Positions 26,153 through 40,708 of a DNA stretch of 64,000 bases are shown here, one piece after another. Numbering within the stretch: the first letter of the stretch is position 1; each line of letters opens with the position of its first letter. The notes beneath the pieces are model-generated. The model made no database searches, was not told the origin of the DNA, and was given only the letters and a program-made list of their open reading frames with translations. The stretch lies in assembly GCF_003336225.1 (NCBI RefSeq), contig NZ_QPID01000002.1, positions 186,001 to 250,000 on the forward strand, read 5' to 3'. Both the position numbers and the translations under genes were made by a program. Source of the stretch: Corallincola holothuriorum. Lineage in GTDB: Bacteria > Pseudomonadota > Gammaproteobacteria > Enterobacterales > Neiellaceae.

Positions 26153-26213
26153 AACCTAAGTTCGTGACGTTGTTGGTTCATTTTGGTCTGGGTGAACCGC
26201 TGCTTCGTTAACT

Positions 26214-26246
26214 AAAAAGCCCGCCAGTGTTTTGGCGGGCTTTTTT
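26214..26246. terminator. Bidirectional rho-independent terminator (protease / gltD)
   Basis: Thirteen-base stem AAAAAGCCCGCCA (26214-26226) with its complement at 26233-26245 and a T run, loop of six bases. It stands between two convergent genes and can serve both. Confidence 0.93.
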
Positions 26247-26285
26247 ATTTATGGCCATGCTAACTATGGTCAGCGCCAGGTCGTG

Positions 26286-32178
<5,893 letters not shown>

Positions 32179-32293
32179 AAAACCTCCCATGCAGGCAGAA
32201 TGCAGCCCGATGATTTATTCCGGCTGACTATCTATTTTTAGACCAGTTTTGCGGTAGAAATTCGAGCTGATGAAAAGAAAGATCCGCAAAGGG

Positions 32294-32320
32294 CATTACA
32301 TTAGTACAACTAATGTAATG
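32294..32320. promoter_or_regulatory. Perfect 12-bp-arm palindrome upstream of gltB
   Basis: CATTACATTAGT (32294-32305) and its exact complement (32309-32320) are separated by three bases, ACA. It lies about 116 bases before the gltB start. The length suggests a dimer-binding operator or a hairpin in the leader; no specific regulator matches it by eye. Confidence 0.55.
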
Positions 32321-32329
32321 TTAAAACAA

Positions 32330-32345
32330 TGTGAAGTCCATCACT
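32330..32345. promoter_or_regulatory. CRP-like site upstream of gltB
   Basis: TGTGA-N6-TCACT, nine of ten matches to the CRP half sites, about 152 bases before the gltB start and close to the 12-base palindrome. In E. coli the gltBDF operon is known to be controlled by Lrp, IHF, ArgR and CRP, which makes such a site plausible here. Confidence 0.45.
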
Positions 32346-32547
32346 TAAAATGGCTGTTTTGTTTGGGGCAGATCAAAGATAACCTGCATTAAAACAGGTT
32401 GTTAGCCTATTTGTTTTGCTGCTTTGTTGTTATCTGTTGGGTAGTAGCGTAGCGGGGCAAAGATGAAAAATAACAACTTTTATCGTGCTGAAAGGGAAAA
32501 TGGTTGCAGTTTGTTGTTGCTGGGGCAAAAGGGAAATTGTTGGTGAT

Positions 32548-32571
32548 ATGGTCAGGAGAGTTCCTGACCAT
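32548..32571. repeat. Ten-bp perfect inverted repeat downstream of folE2
   Basis: ATGGTCAGGA (32548-32557) and its complement (32562-32571) with a four-base loop, starting 26 bases after the folE2 stop. No T run follows on the minus strand, so it is not a standard terminator, though it could protect the folE2 mRNA end. Confidence 0.55.
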
Positions 32572-32596
32572 GCAAAAAATTATAACGGCGGTTTAC

Positions 32597-33523
32597 TTAG
32601 GCGTGATATCCGCCTTTAACACCTTTGGCGGTGATGCTGACCGCATCATGGGCATGTAAGCTTTCGTAGTGATTCACGCGCAGCAGAAAGTCTTTGTATT
32701 CGGCATGTTGGTTTAGTAGATGCTTGAGGCGACGGGCGGCATCTTCACAGAACATCAGGTTCTGGCCGTTCAGGCGAGCAAACTCCTGTTCGTCTACCCG
32801 TTTCACCGCAGCTTGTACGGGTGTTTGTAAGGCATCTTCGATCTGGTCAATTAGCTGGCGTAACGGGAAACCTAAGTTGGCGTTATCCAGCTTAATCTTG
32901 ACGTCAGCAATGCTGCGTTGACTATGTGGCGTTGCAACAACCCCTTCAGTCGTGCCTAACCAAGCATGCATCTCTGCCCGATCAATGCTGCCTTGGCCGC
33001 TAAATTTCGCTTCAAAGGCGTCCTGAATGAGCTGTCGTGCCAAGGCAGCGGAGCAAGGGCATGTCGATGAATAGGGGACTTGTACACCCATCTCAATGCT
33101 GAGTTCACCTTGCTTAAGCTCACCTGTTAGTGTGACCGGGTAGGCTTTCCAGCCCTGCTTACCGCTGATCAGTGACTTCCGGCGCATATGGTAGTCGAAG
33201 GTAAAAGAGACTTTGGCGTGATCGCTAAGCTCATCATGGCTCGTGATGAAGTTGTCCAGCAGGGTCATCAGTGCCTGGCTATTCAGTGTGCCTTCGGTAG
33301 ATAGGGTATCCAGCAGCAGATAGAGACGGGACATGTGGATCCCTTTTGCTTTCGGACGGGTCAAGTTTACGAAAGCACCGACATGAGCGCTGACTTGCCG
33401 TGGCGCTTCCCCACGCACTTCTACCATCAGTGGTAGCTCGATATTGTCCATTCCAACCCAGTCTAATGTTCCCTCTGTTTGGGCACTGGCGTGGTTGGCG
33501 ATATCTGGCATGATGGATGGCAT
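32597..33523 (-). CDS. folE2: GTP cyclohydrolase FolE2
   Basis: Type IB GTP cyclohydrolase (308 residues), making 7,8-dihydroneopterin triphosphate for folate and monapterin. Signatures are MPDIAN at the N-terminus, [12 protein letters not shown], and the CPCS motif with Cys155 and Cys157 in [16 protein letters not shown], where the first conserved cysteine binds the metal. In many bacteria FolE2 works with Mn or other metals when zinc is scarce, and is often Zur-controlled; no Zur box was recognised upstream. It lies between gltB and arcB. Other pterin genes, folK and folM, are at 53-54 kb. Confidence 0.95.
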   Translation of the reverse strand: MPSIMPDIANHASAQTEGTLDWVGMDNIELPLMVEVRGEAPRQVSAHVGAFVNLTRPKAKGIHMSRLYLLLDTLSTEGTLNSQALMTLLDNFITSHDELSDHAKVSFTFDYHMRRKSLISGKQGWKAYPVTLTGELKQGELSIEMGVQVPYSSTCPCSAALARQLIQDAFEAKFSGQGSIDRAEMHAWLGTTEGVVATPHSQRSIADVKIKLDNANLGFPLRQLIDQIEDALQTPVQAAVKRVDEQEFARLNGQNLMFCEDAARRLKHLLNQHAEYKDFLLRVNHYESLHAHDAVSITAKGVKGGYHA

Positions 33524-33747
33524 CGGGGTACTCCACTGGGCGCTAACTGGCGAAAATTTCTGCTAAATTGCCATGGCGGTTAAAAAAAGAGCGTCTTTAT
33601 ATCACAAAAATGAGACGCTGTTGAATCTCTCCCCGTTTCGGGGCAGCTATTATAAAGGGCTTTGACCAACATAAACACCGCTGAATCTTGTGGCTTTTAG
33701 GGCGACAAGATCGACTTTCCAATTAACGACGTTTCAAGGATGGTGCC

Positions 33748-36063
33748 ATGAAATTGTGGGCACAACGCTTTATCAATTTGATGACGGAAATTGGCGTATT
33801 GCGCCTGACGCTGGTTGTTGCTGGCTCCATTATTGTTTTGGGGATTGCGATCAACGTTTCTTTGCGCCTAGCAATTAGCGGTGATGTGGATACTCTGGAT
33901 ATCGCCAGGGCTCTCCTACTGGGCTTTATTCTGACTCCGCCCACGGTTTTTCTTTTTGTACTTGTGGTGCGCGAACTTGATCTGTCCCGTCGACGTACTG
34001 ATCGCCTGCGGGCAAAAGATCGTGAGAAGGCGGAGAAGCTGGAACATCAACTTATCTTGCTGGAAGCGGAAAATGCCGAACGGGTGAAGGCCGAGCAGGC
34101 GTTAGCGGAGGTGGTTGCTGAGATGGAAGCTGAAGTGATGCAGCGCCGTCAGGCAGAGATAAAGGCGGCAGAACAGAGTGCAAAACTGGGATCTTTGATT
34201 GATAGCTCACCCGATGTGATCTTCTATCGTGATGACAATGGCTATTTTTCTAGCTGCAATCGGGCTGCTGAATTGCTCTTGGGGCGAACTCGTGAGGAAC
34301 TTGTGGGTCTTACTCCTGCTGATGTGTATCCCGAACGGCTAGCTGAACAAGTGGTTCAAACTGACGCGGCGGTCATGGCGAGTAATCGGCCGCTGAAGTT
34401 TGAGCAGTGGATGCGTTACCCCGACGGTCGTAAGACCTTGTTTGAATTTAGTAAAGTGCCTTTTTTTGGCGCTAAAGGTGAGCGCCTTGGGTTGGTGGCA
34501 TTCGGTCGTGATATTACCGAAAGAAAACAGGCCGCGGATTTACTGAGTAAAGCAAGTAATGAGAAAGCTGAATTTATTGCCACCATCAGCCATGAACTGC
34601 GTACACCATTAAATGGCATTGTCGGTTTAAGTCGTATTTTGCGTGATACCGAGTTGTCAGCCGAGCAGTTGCGATATGTCGACACGATTTATCTCAGTGC
34701 AGAAACCCTTGGGGTCATCTTTAATGACATTGTTGATCTTGACCGTTTAGACCGACAACAACTTAAGCTTAATCCGACGCGGGTAGCATTTAAGGCGTTA
34801 TTGGCTGAAGTTGAAAACATGGGAGTGCTGCTGGCACAACAATATGGCGTCAGCTTCCGCTGCCGCTGGGATCCTGAGCTGCCAGAGTATGTGGAAGCGG
34901 ATGGTGCGAGATTGCGCCAAGTGTTGTGGAATTTGCTTGGTAATGCGGTGAAATTTACGCCGCAGGGGTTTGTTGCGCTGAGTGCAACCTTAACGCGAGA
35001 GGACGATACCAACGTCTATTTGCAGTTTGAGATCGAGGATACTGGTCTGGGAATACCGGACGAAGAGCAGAAAAAGATCTTCGCAATGTATTACCAGGGC
35101 AGCCGCCAAGGACATCACACCGGCACTGGAAGTGGTATAGGCTTAGCTATATCACAGCAATTAGTTCGAGCCATGGGCTCGGAGATTAAGCTTCGCAGTG
35201 AAGTGGATGTGGGAAGCTGTTTTTCTATTCAGTTGACGCTACCAAAACTGGAAGCACCGGAGAGTCATGTGTTATCAGATGAAGCGAAAAAGGTACCAGC
35301 ATTGAATATCCTGTTGGTCGAAGATATTGAACTCAATGTGCTGGTTGCCAAAACTCTACTGGAGAAAATGGGTCACACAATCAGTGTCGCTATGGATGGT
35401 CAGAGTGCGTTGACGGCGGCGTCGGAGATACCTGATCTGGTATTGCTGGATATTCAATTGCCAGATATGAGTGGTTTTGATGTCGCAGAGAAACTTAAGG
35501 CTGATCCACTGACGGCTGATATTCCCCTTGTTGCCTTGACCGCCAATACGGTTAAGGACAAAACTCGCTACGAGGAGTGCGGTATTGTTGATATCGTAAC
35601 TAAGCCAATTCAGATGAACGTGCTGCACAGTGCATTAGCTAAGCTATTCGCTCCCTCAGGTACTGCGGTGCCAACAGCTTCGCAAGCAGATGATGCGCTG
35701 GATGACATTTTAGATATTGAAATGTTGCAGCAGTACAGTGAGGTAATTGGTGCGGGTGCACTTTTGAACAGTGTTGAGTTACTGGAAACCTTGATGCCAG
35801 AGTACCTGGAAATTTTGGAATCCAATTTAACCGCTGAAGATAAGAGCGCAGTGGCATCAGAAGCCCATAAAATTAAGGGCGCAGCGGGCTCTGTGGGATT
35901 GAAGCGGGTACAACAGATCGCAGCTAAAGCTCAGCAGAAAGATGAACCGGCTTGGTGGGAAAATGTACCTGACTGGGTGGATGCGATGAAGCATCACTAC
36001 CCACAAGATTTAATGGTATTAAAGCGCTGGCTGACAGAGGCAGAAGCCGCTGAAAGTGAATGA
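33748..36063 (+). CDS. arcB: Aerobic respiration sensor kinase ArcB
   Basis: Tripartite hybrid kinase signalling the redox state of the quinone pool to ArcA. It has 771 residues. Two membrane segments (about 17-38 and 52-75) flank a very short periplasmic loop. Then come a coiled coil (about 85-145), a PAS domain (about 147-265), the kinase core with His282 (TISHELRTPLNG), an ATPase domain with NLLGNAVKFT and GTGSGIGLAIS, a receiver with Asp568 (LVLLDIQLP), and an HPt domain with His707 (EAHKIKGAAG). All phosphorelay residues are present. It converges on arcA across a shared terminator. In E. coli arcB is also close to gltBD. Confidence 0.95.
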   Translation: MKLWAQRFINLMTEIGVLRLTLVVAGSIIVLGIAINVSLRLAISGDVDTLDIARALLLGFILTPPTVFLFVLVVRELDLSRRRTDRLRAKDREKAEKLEHQLILLEAENAERVKAEQALAEVVAEMEAEVMQRRQAEIKAAEQSAKLGSLIDSSPDVIFYRDDNGYFSSCNRAAELLLGRTREELVGLTPADVYPERLAEQVVQTDAAVMASNRPLKFEQWMRYPDGRKTLFEFSKVPFFGAKGERLGLVAFGRDITERKQAADLLSKASNEKAEFIATISHELRTPLNGIVGLSRILRDTELSAEQLRYVDTIYLSAETLGVIFNDIVDLDRLDRQQLKLNPTRVAFKALLAEVENMGVLLAQQYGVSFRCRWDPELPEYVEADGARLRQVLWNLLGNAVKFTPQGFVALSATLTREDDTNVYLQFEIEDTGLGIPDEEQKKIFAMYYQGSRQGHHTGTGSGIGLAISQQLVRAMGSEIKLRSEVDVGSCFSIQLTLPKLEAPESHVLSDEAKKVPALNILLVEDIELNVLVAKTLLEKMGHTISVAMDGQSALTAASEIPDLVLLDIQLPDMSGFDVAEKLKADPLTADIPLVALTANTVKDKTRYEECGIVDIVTKPIQMNVLHSALAKLFAPSGTAVPTASQADDALDDILDIEMLQQYSEVIGAGALLNSVELLETLMPEYLEILESNLTAEDKSAVASEAHKIKGAAGSVGLKRVQQIAAKAQQKDEPAWWENVPDWVDAMKHHYPQDLMVLKRWLTEAEAAESE

Positions 36064-36088
36064 TGTTCTCTTGCGGATAGCGAGCAAT

Positions 36089-36116
36089 AAAAAAGGGCCT
36101 GCTCAGGCCCTTTTTT
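36089..36116. terminator. Bidirectional rho-independent terminator (arcB / arcA)
   Basis: Stem AAAAAAGGGCCTG (36089-36101) with its complement (36104-36116), with A and T runs at the two ends. The loop is small (GCTC if one pair opens). It ends both convergent genes. Confidence 0.92.
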
Positions 36117-36137
36117 GATGCCATCAATTTTCGATAA

Positions 36138-36845
36138 CTAACTTAGTGAACCGCTAAAACGATAGCCTTCACCGTGAATGGTAGCGATCACTTCAGGGGT
36201 GCCGGGGACGCTTTCAAAGTGCTTACGAATGCGCCGGATGGTGACATCGACAGTACGGTCGTTTGGACGTAACTCGCGGCCAGTCATCTCTTTTAAGAGC
36301 TGGGCTCTAGTTAGGATCTTGCCAGGGTTCTTCAGGAACAGTTGTAACGCTCTAAACTCACTACGTGGCAGTTTGAACGCATTGCCGTCAGAGCCGGTCA
36401 GCATGCGACTATTTACATCGAGCAGCCAGCCTTCAAATTTATATTGGTCTGGCTCGTCACCGTCGATTTCAGACTGGTGCAAGGTGCGTTGTAATAGGTT
36501 CCGAGCCCGAATAGTCAGCTCGCGCGGATTAAACGGCTTGGTGATGTAATCGTCTGCGCCAATTTCCAGGCCAAGGATCTTATCAACTTCATTATCCCGG
36601 CCTGTCAGGAAAATGAGTGCCATATCGGTTTTTTCGCGGAGTTCACGAGCAAGCAATAGGCCATTTTTCCCTGGCAGGTTGATATCCATGATCACCAGAT
36701 CTACCACGCCTTTCTCTAGGCTTTGGTACATCTCTTCGCCATCACTGGCTTCAATGACCTGATAACCTTCGGCTTCAAACAGTGTGCGTAACGTGTTTCT
36801 GGTGACCAGTTCGTCTTCGACGATCAATATTTTTGGGATTTCCAT
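36138..36845 (-). CDS. arcA: Response regulator ArcA
   Basis: OmpR-type regulator controlled by ArcB and repressing aerobic-metabolism genes under low oxygen. It has 235 residues from ATG 36845. The receiver has the acidic pair in [12 protein letters not shown] and phosphorylated Asp54 in [13 protein letters not shown]; the C-terminal winged helix is near identical in pattern to E. coli ArcA ([17 protein letters not shown]). The longer frame from 36866 adds seven residues without a better ribosome site. Having arcA beside and convergent with arcB differs from E. coli, where the two genes lie far apart. Confidence 0.96.
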   Translation of the reverse strand: MEIPKILIVEDELVTRNTLRTLFEAEGYQVIEASDGEEMYQSLEKGVVDLVIMDINLPGKNGLLLARELREKTDMALIFLTGRDNEVDKILGLEIGADDYITKPFNPRELTIRARNLLQRTLHQSEIDGDEPDQYKFEGWLLDVNSRMLTGSDGNAFKLPRSEFRALQLFLKNPGKILTRAQLLKEMTGRELRPNDRTVDVTIRRIRKHFESVPGTPEVIATIHGEGYRFSGSLS

Positions 36846-36878
36846 GCGTCTTTTTCCGCGTGTCAATTTCTGTTAATT

Positions 36879-36892
36879 CGACCGGCCGGTCG
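36879..36892. promoter_or_regulatory. Perfect 14-bp GC-rich palindrome in arcA leader
   Basis: CGACCGGCCGGTCG, 34 bases upstream of the arcA start and much more GC-rich than its surroundings. It could be an operator or a leader hairpin; no known factor is assigned. Confidence 0.4.
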
Positions 36893-37012
36893 GGTACTAC
36901 ATTAACGTAATGCCCAACGTTAGAGTGCCTAATTCTTTAATTGTTCCATAACCAACTGTTAGCAAACGTAAACATGGTCAAACAATAGTCATTCAATCTT
37001 AGCTTGGTTACA

Positions 37013-38680
37013 TTAACTTAACAAATGTGTTTGATTTGTATCCGCCACAGCGGGCTGGTTTGTTTCTGTATCGGCCAAAGGTATCATCATCTTGAGTCGA
37101 ATACCTTGCTCCGGCTCAGTCTCTAGCTCTAACTTTCCACCGAGTACTTGTTGCACCAAACTTTGTACTATGTACATGCCCAGACCGCTGCCGCCGCTCT
37201 CTTTCGCTGTGGTGAAATAGGGCGAAAAGACTTGTGCTTTGACTTCTTGGCTCATGCCGCGGCCGTTATCTTCGTAGATTACCGTTAAATAATCTTTATC
37301 CATGGTTACTTGAATAACTATGGTGCCTTGGCTGATATCTTTAAACCCATGCTTGAGTGAATTTAAAACCAAATTGATTAAAATTTGACTAATGGCACCC
37401 GGTTTACTGGTGATGGTCAGCTCTTGGTCGCATATCACCTCAATAATATGCCTGCTTTTTTTTAATTTGGGTTTGAGCGTTAACAAAACTTCGTCAATAA
37501 AGTGATGAACTTCAAAGGTTCGATCCTGCTCTGAGCATTGGTCCACTGCGACATGTTTAAAGCTTTCGATTAATTGGCAGGCTCGCTGCAAGTTTCTGGT
37601 GAGAATATTAAAGGCTTCGTCCGACAGTGATAGAAACTGGTTCAGTCGTCGTTGCGATAACTCTCCGTGCTCCAGTGAGTGCTTTAGTTCGCTAAGCGCC
37701 TGCTGCATCGAAGTTGATGTTGTGATGCCAAGACCAAGCGGTGTATCTAATTCATGAGCAATGCCTGCGACCATCTGCCCTAATTTGTGCAACTTCTCTT
37801 TTTCCAGCATCTGTCCCTGATACAGGTGCAGCTTTTCTAAGGTTTGTAGCAGTTCGCTGTTCGCTTGTTTCAGCGCGAAGGTGCGCTCGGTGACTTTATC
37901 TTCCAGGCTTTGGTTTAACTGGCGTATCTCTTGTTCCGCTTGCTGTTGTTTCTCCAAACGCCGGGATACCCGAGACAACATGCGATTAAAGGCATTGCCA
38001 AGAAAGTCCAGCTCTTGCAACTCAAGGGTCGGTGCCCTGAGCGCATAATCTTTGTTTAAGTCGACCTGTTGCACGAGGCTGATCAACGTGTCGATAGGCT
38101 GACTAAAACGCCGCTGTAGTTGTAGCGTAATGAGTAAGGCGAATATTGAAGCCACGAGAATAATGGCGAGTGCCTGATAAAGGTTGTTCCACAGCCGTTG
38201 ATTGAGAGTATCGAGGGAAATACGCAGATAGCTGAAGCCAAGTAGTTCACCTTCAAACGATATCTCTGATGTTATTTCTATGGTGTCTGCGGTGATCCTA
38301 GGCTGTTTTAATGCGCGTAGCTGACTGTCAGTAAACGTATTCGGAAGCACGCCGCTGCGGGTGTAGCCAGCGAAAAAATTGAGTTGCTGCGTGTACCGGT
38401 CTAACTGATAGGTTTGTGCAGATTGCAGAAACTTATAAACTGAAAGCGCTCTAAGCTGCCGTGTTTCTAATGCCGGCTTATTATCAACGATAGTGTCTTG
38501 GGCGTGGTCAGCCGTTAACTTGGCAAGGGTCTGGAGTTGTTCAAGAAGGTCTTGTCGCTGGGTTTGGTAATCGAAGTATTGGTTGATACCCAACGCGATC
38601 GCTAACGAGCTCGTCGTGATCAGCATAACGACCATGATCAACGAGCCGCGGATAGAACGGCTGGGAGCGCCTGTGCCCAT
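37013..38680 (-). CDS. Orphan membrane sensor histidine kinase
   Basis: Kinase of 555 residues. Two membrane segments (about 11-29 and 167-188) frame a periplasmic sensor domain. A HAMP domain (about 189-240), a long coiled coil (about 240-300) and the kinase core follow, with His309 in GIAHELDTPLG, an N box (NLVLNSLKHGF), G1 (DNGRGM) and G2 (GGSGLGMYIV). There is no receiver or HPt domain. No response regulator gene adjoins it except arcA, 167 bases downstream on the same strand, so its partner is unknown. The input signal is not evident. Confidence 0.88.
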   Translation of the reverse strand: MGTGAPSRSIRGSLIMVVMLITTSSLAIALGINQYFDYQTQRQDLLEQLQTLAKLTADHAQDTIVDNKPALETRQLRALSVYKFLQSAQTYQLDRYTQQLNFFAGYTRSGVLPNTFTDSQLRALKQPRITADTIEITSEISFEGELLGFSYLRISLDTLNQRLWNNLYQALAIILVASIFALLITLQLQRRFSQPIDTLISLVQQVDLNKDYALRAPTLELQELDFLGNAFNRMLSRVSRRLEKQQQAEQEIRQLNQSLEDKVTERTFALKQANSELLQTLEKLHLYQGQMLEKEKLHKLGQMVAGIAHELDTPLGLGITTSTSMQQALSELKHSLEHGELSQRRLNQFLSLSDEAFNILTRNLQRACQLIESFKHVAVDQCSEQDRTFEVHHFIDEVLLTLKPKLKKSRHIIEVICDQELTITSKPGAISQILINLVLNSLKHGFKDISQGTIVIQVTMDKDYLTVIYEDNGRGMSQEVKAQVFSPYFTTAKESGGSGLGMYIVQSLVQQVLGGKLELETEPEQGIRLKMMIPLADTETNQPAVADTNQTHLLS

Positions 38681-38826
38681 AGCTTTCCTATAAAAGACGG
38701 GATTAATCTCAGTCTAGCGAATAAGTCTTTGTTGAAGCAAAGCATTTGCCTCTGAAACGTCACATTAATCACTATAATGGTAAGCGCATGGTTAGCGCGA
38801 TAGAGATACATAAGGAGAACAGAGTG

Positions 38827-39225
38827 ATGAGTGATTGGGATCTGTATAAACAGACCTGTTTTTTGATGGCGCAGCCGTTGGCTCCAGAACTGAGCTTTGC
38901 TGTGATCACTGCCCATAACCCACAAGGCGACAAAGTCAGCGATACCTATAATCGTTTGCTCGACTATCGACTGCAGCAAGATATCGTGCGACTCAATGTG
39001 CCCTACCGTGAGTTATGGGGTAGCGCGCCAGATCTCTCTCATCGGGAAAAAAGCTGGGCTGTACTGGCGGACAAATCGATAATGCTCACTCTTGCTCGGG
39101 CATATCAGCAAAATGCTATCTATTGGGTAGATGCCAATCAGCTCTATCTAACGCCATGTTTATTGAAAGATCAGAGTGAAGAGCATATCGGTACGTTTAG
39201 CCAGCGGGTGATCGTGTCGGCGTAG
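38827..39225 (+). CDS. DUF3293 family protein
   Basis: Small cytoplasmic protein of 132 residues with unknown function. It has the features of DUF3293 from memory: a conserved FAVITAHNPQG segment near the N-terminus, a GSAPDLSHREKSWAV centre and a C-terminal WVDANQLYLTPC. ATG 38827 follows AAGGAG with good spacing and was preferred over the longer frame. It is divergent from the orphan kinase gene and convergent with glgA, leaving four bases between stops. Confidence 0.8.
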   Translation: MSDWDLYKQTCFLMAQPLAPELSFAVITAHNPQGDKVSDTYNRLLDYRLQQDIVRLNVPYRELWGSAPDLSHREKSWAVLADKSIMLTLARAYQQNAIYWVDANQLYLTPCLLKDQSEEHIGTFSQRVIVSA

Positions 39226-39229
39226 TAGG

Positions 39230-40708
39230 TTAAGCGGCGGGTAAGAGCATCTCATGGTAGAGCGAAACGTAATTTTTGGCGGTTTCTTCCCAGCAAAAAC
39301 GATACGCCATGCCGTTTTGTTGCAGTTGCTTGAACGCTTCAGGTGCGTCATTAAACAGGGTCAGAGCCTGCATCAGCAGATCGAGTAACGCATCAGGTTC
39401 GGGGTGGCTGAAGACAAACCCGGTGGCGTCATCAATGCTGCCATTGGGCTTGACCGGTTTTACCGTGTCTTTTAAGCCGCCGACTCCGCGAACAATGGGC
39501 GGCGTGCCGTAGGCCAGACTATACATTTGGGTTAAGCCGCAAGGCTCAAACAGGGATGGCATGAGGAAGTAGTCTGCGCCCGCCTGCACCCAATGTGCGA
39601 TCTTGCTTGTGTAACCTTCTCGAAATATCAATTTGTCAGGGTATTGGGCTTCCAGGGCTCGCAAATTATCTGCCAGCTCTTGTTCGCCTGAGCCGATGAT
39701 CACAACTTGGACATTTTGCTCTAAAAAACGCTGCAGAGCAGGTAGCAGGAGATGAAACCCTTTTTGTCCGGTAAGCCGACTGACCATGCCGAACAGTGGG
39801 GTATCTGCTTGCTCAGGTAAGCCAACGTACTGTTGTAAATGTGCCTTACACTCAGCCTTCCCGGCTAAATTATGTTGATCATAGGCTTTGGGAAGCAGTG
39901 GGTCTGTGGCCGGGTTCCAGTCGTCGTAATTACAGCCGTTTAAGATGCCACTGAAGTCGCGGTGGCGATGTTGGAACAGCGACAATATATGGTGGGAACC
40001 TAACGGCGTGAGTAACTCTGCTGCATAAGAGGGACTGACGGCATTAATCTTATCCGCCGTAAGCAAGCCGCATTTTAGGAAGTTTATTTTATTCCCTTGC
40101 TCCATATGATCACTACTTAAAGCAGAGATAAAGCGTTGATGGAACGGGATGCTGTCAAGGTCGAAAACCCCCTGGTAGGCGGCGTTATGCAGCGTAAGCA
40201 GGGTACGCGTGCGATAGAAAAATTGATTATCTGCTAACTCATTACGTAAGAAAAACGGCGCCATCGCCGTATGCCAATCATTGCAGTGAATAATATCTGG
40301 GGCAAAGTCCAGACTTTGGGTAATTTGTAATGCAGCCATCGAAAAGAAAGCAAAACGTTCGCCATTATCCTGATACGCGTGATAACCGTTGTCATAAAGC
40401 CCCTGGCGGGAGAAATAGGGCGGATAGTCGACGCTATAAACAGGCACATCACCTAAGTGCAATTGGTGGATATTGTAGAGGTACTGCAAATTGCCTAATT
40501 GGAGAGACAGCTCACTGTGCAGGTGGTTATCTTCTTTAAGACGCTCTTGTACCTGGGGATAAAAGGGGCAGACAATACGCACGTCATGACCCAGGCGAGT
40601 CAACGCTTGCGGCAATGCCTTTGCCACATCAGCTAAGCCACCTGTTTTTGCTAGATCCTCAACTTCAGTAGCGAGAAAAAGGATCTTGAGCTTTCTGTCA
40701 GAAACCAA
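39230..40708 (-). CDS. glgA: Glycogen synthase
   Basis: GT5-family ADP-glucose:glycogen glucosyltransferase, 492 residues. The substrate-binding KTGGLADV motif is near residue 22, and the C-terminal half has SLFEPCGLTQMYSLAYGTPPIVRGVGGLKDTV, the catalytic EPCGL signature. The start is probably TTG 40708, because no ATG or GTG lies near the family N-terminus; AAAGG precedes it. It overlaps the end of glgC by 11 bases, so coupled translation is likely. A branching enzyme gene is not in the window. Confidence 0.95.
   Translation of the reverse strand: MVSDRKLKILFLATEVEDLAKTGGLADVAKALPQALTRLGHDVRIVCPFYPQVQERLKEDNHLHSELSLQLGNLQYLYNIHQLHLGDVPVYSVDYPPYFSRQGLYDNGYHAYQDNGERFAFFSMAALQITQSLDFAPDIIHCNDWHTAMAPFFLRNELADNQFFYRTRTLLTLHNAAYQGVFDLDSIPFHQRFISALSSDHMEQGNKINFLKCGLLTADKINAVSPSYAAELLTPLGSHHILSLFQHRHRDFSGILNGCNYDDWNPATDPLLPKAYDQHNLAGKAECKAHLQQYVGLPEQADTPLFGMVSRLTGQKGFHLLLPALQRFLEQNVQVVIIGSGEQELADNLRALEAQYPDKLIFREGYTSKIAHWVQAGADYFLMPSLFEPCGLTQMYSLAYGTPPIVRGVGGLKDTVKPVKPNGSIDDATGFVFSHPEPDALLDLLMQALTLFNDAPEAFKQLQQNGMAYRFCWEETAKNYVSLYHEMLLPAA

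Larger units (their letters stand above)
32179..32596. other. gltB upstream / folE2 downstream region with inverted repeats
   Basis: No gene is seen in 418 bases. The region is AT-rich and holds four inverted repeats: the 12-base palindrome at 32294-32320, AACCTG-N8-CAGGTT at 32381-32400, an eight-base repeat at 32426-32433 with 32470-32477, and the hairpin at 32548-32571. It must contain the gltBD promoter, but no clear -35/-10 pair is fixed. Confidence 0.5.
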
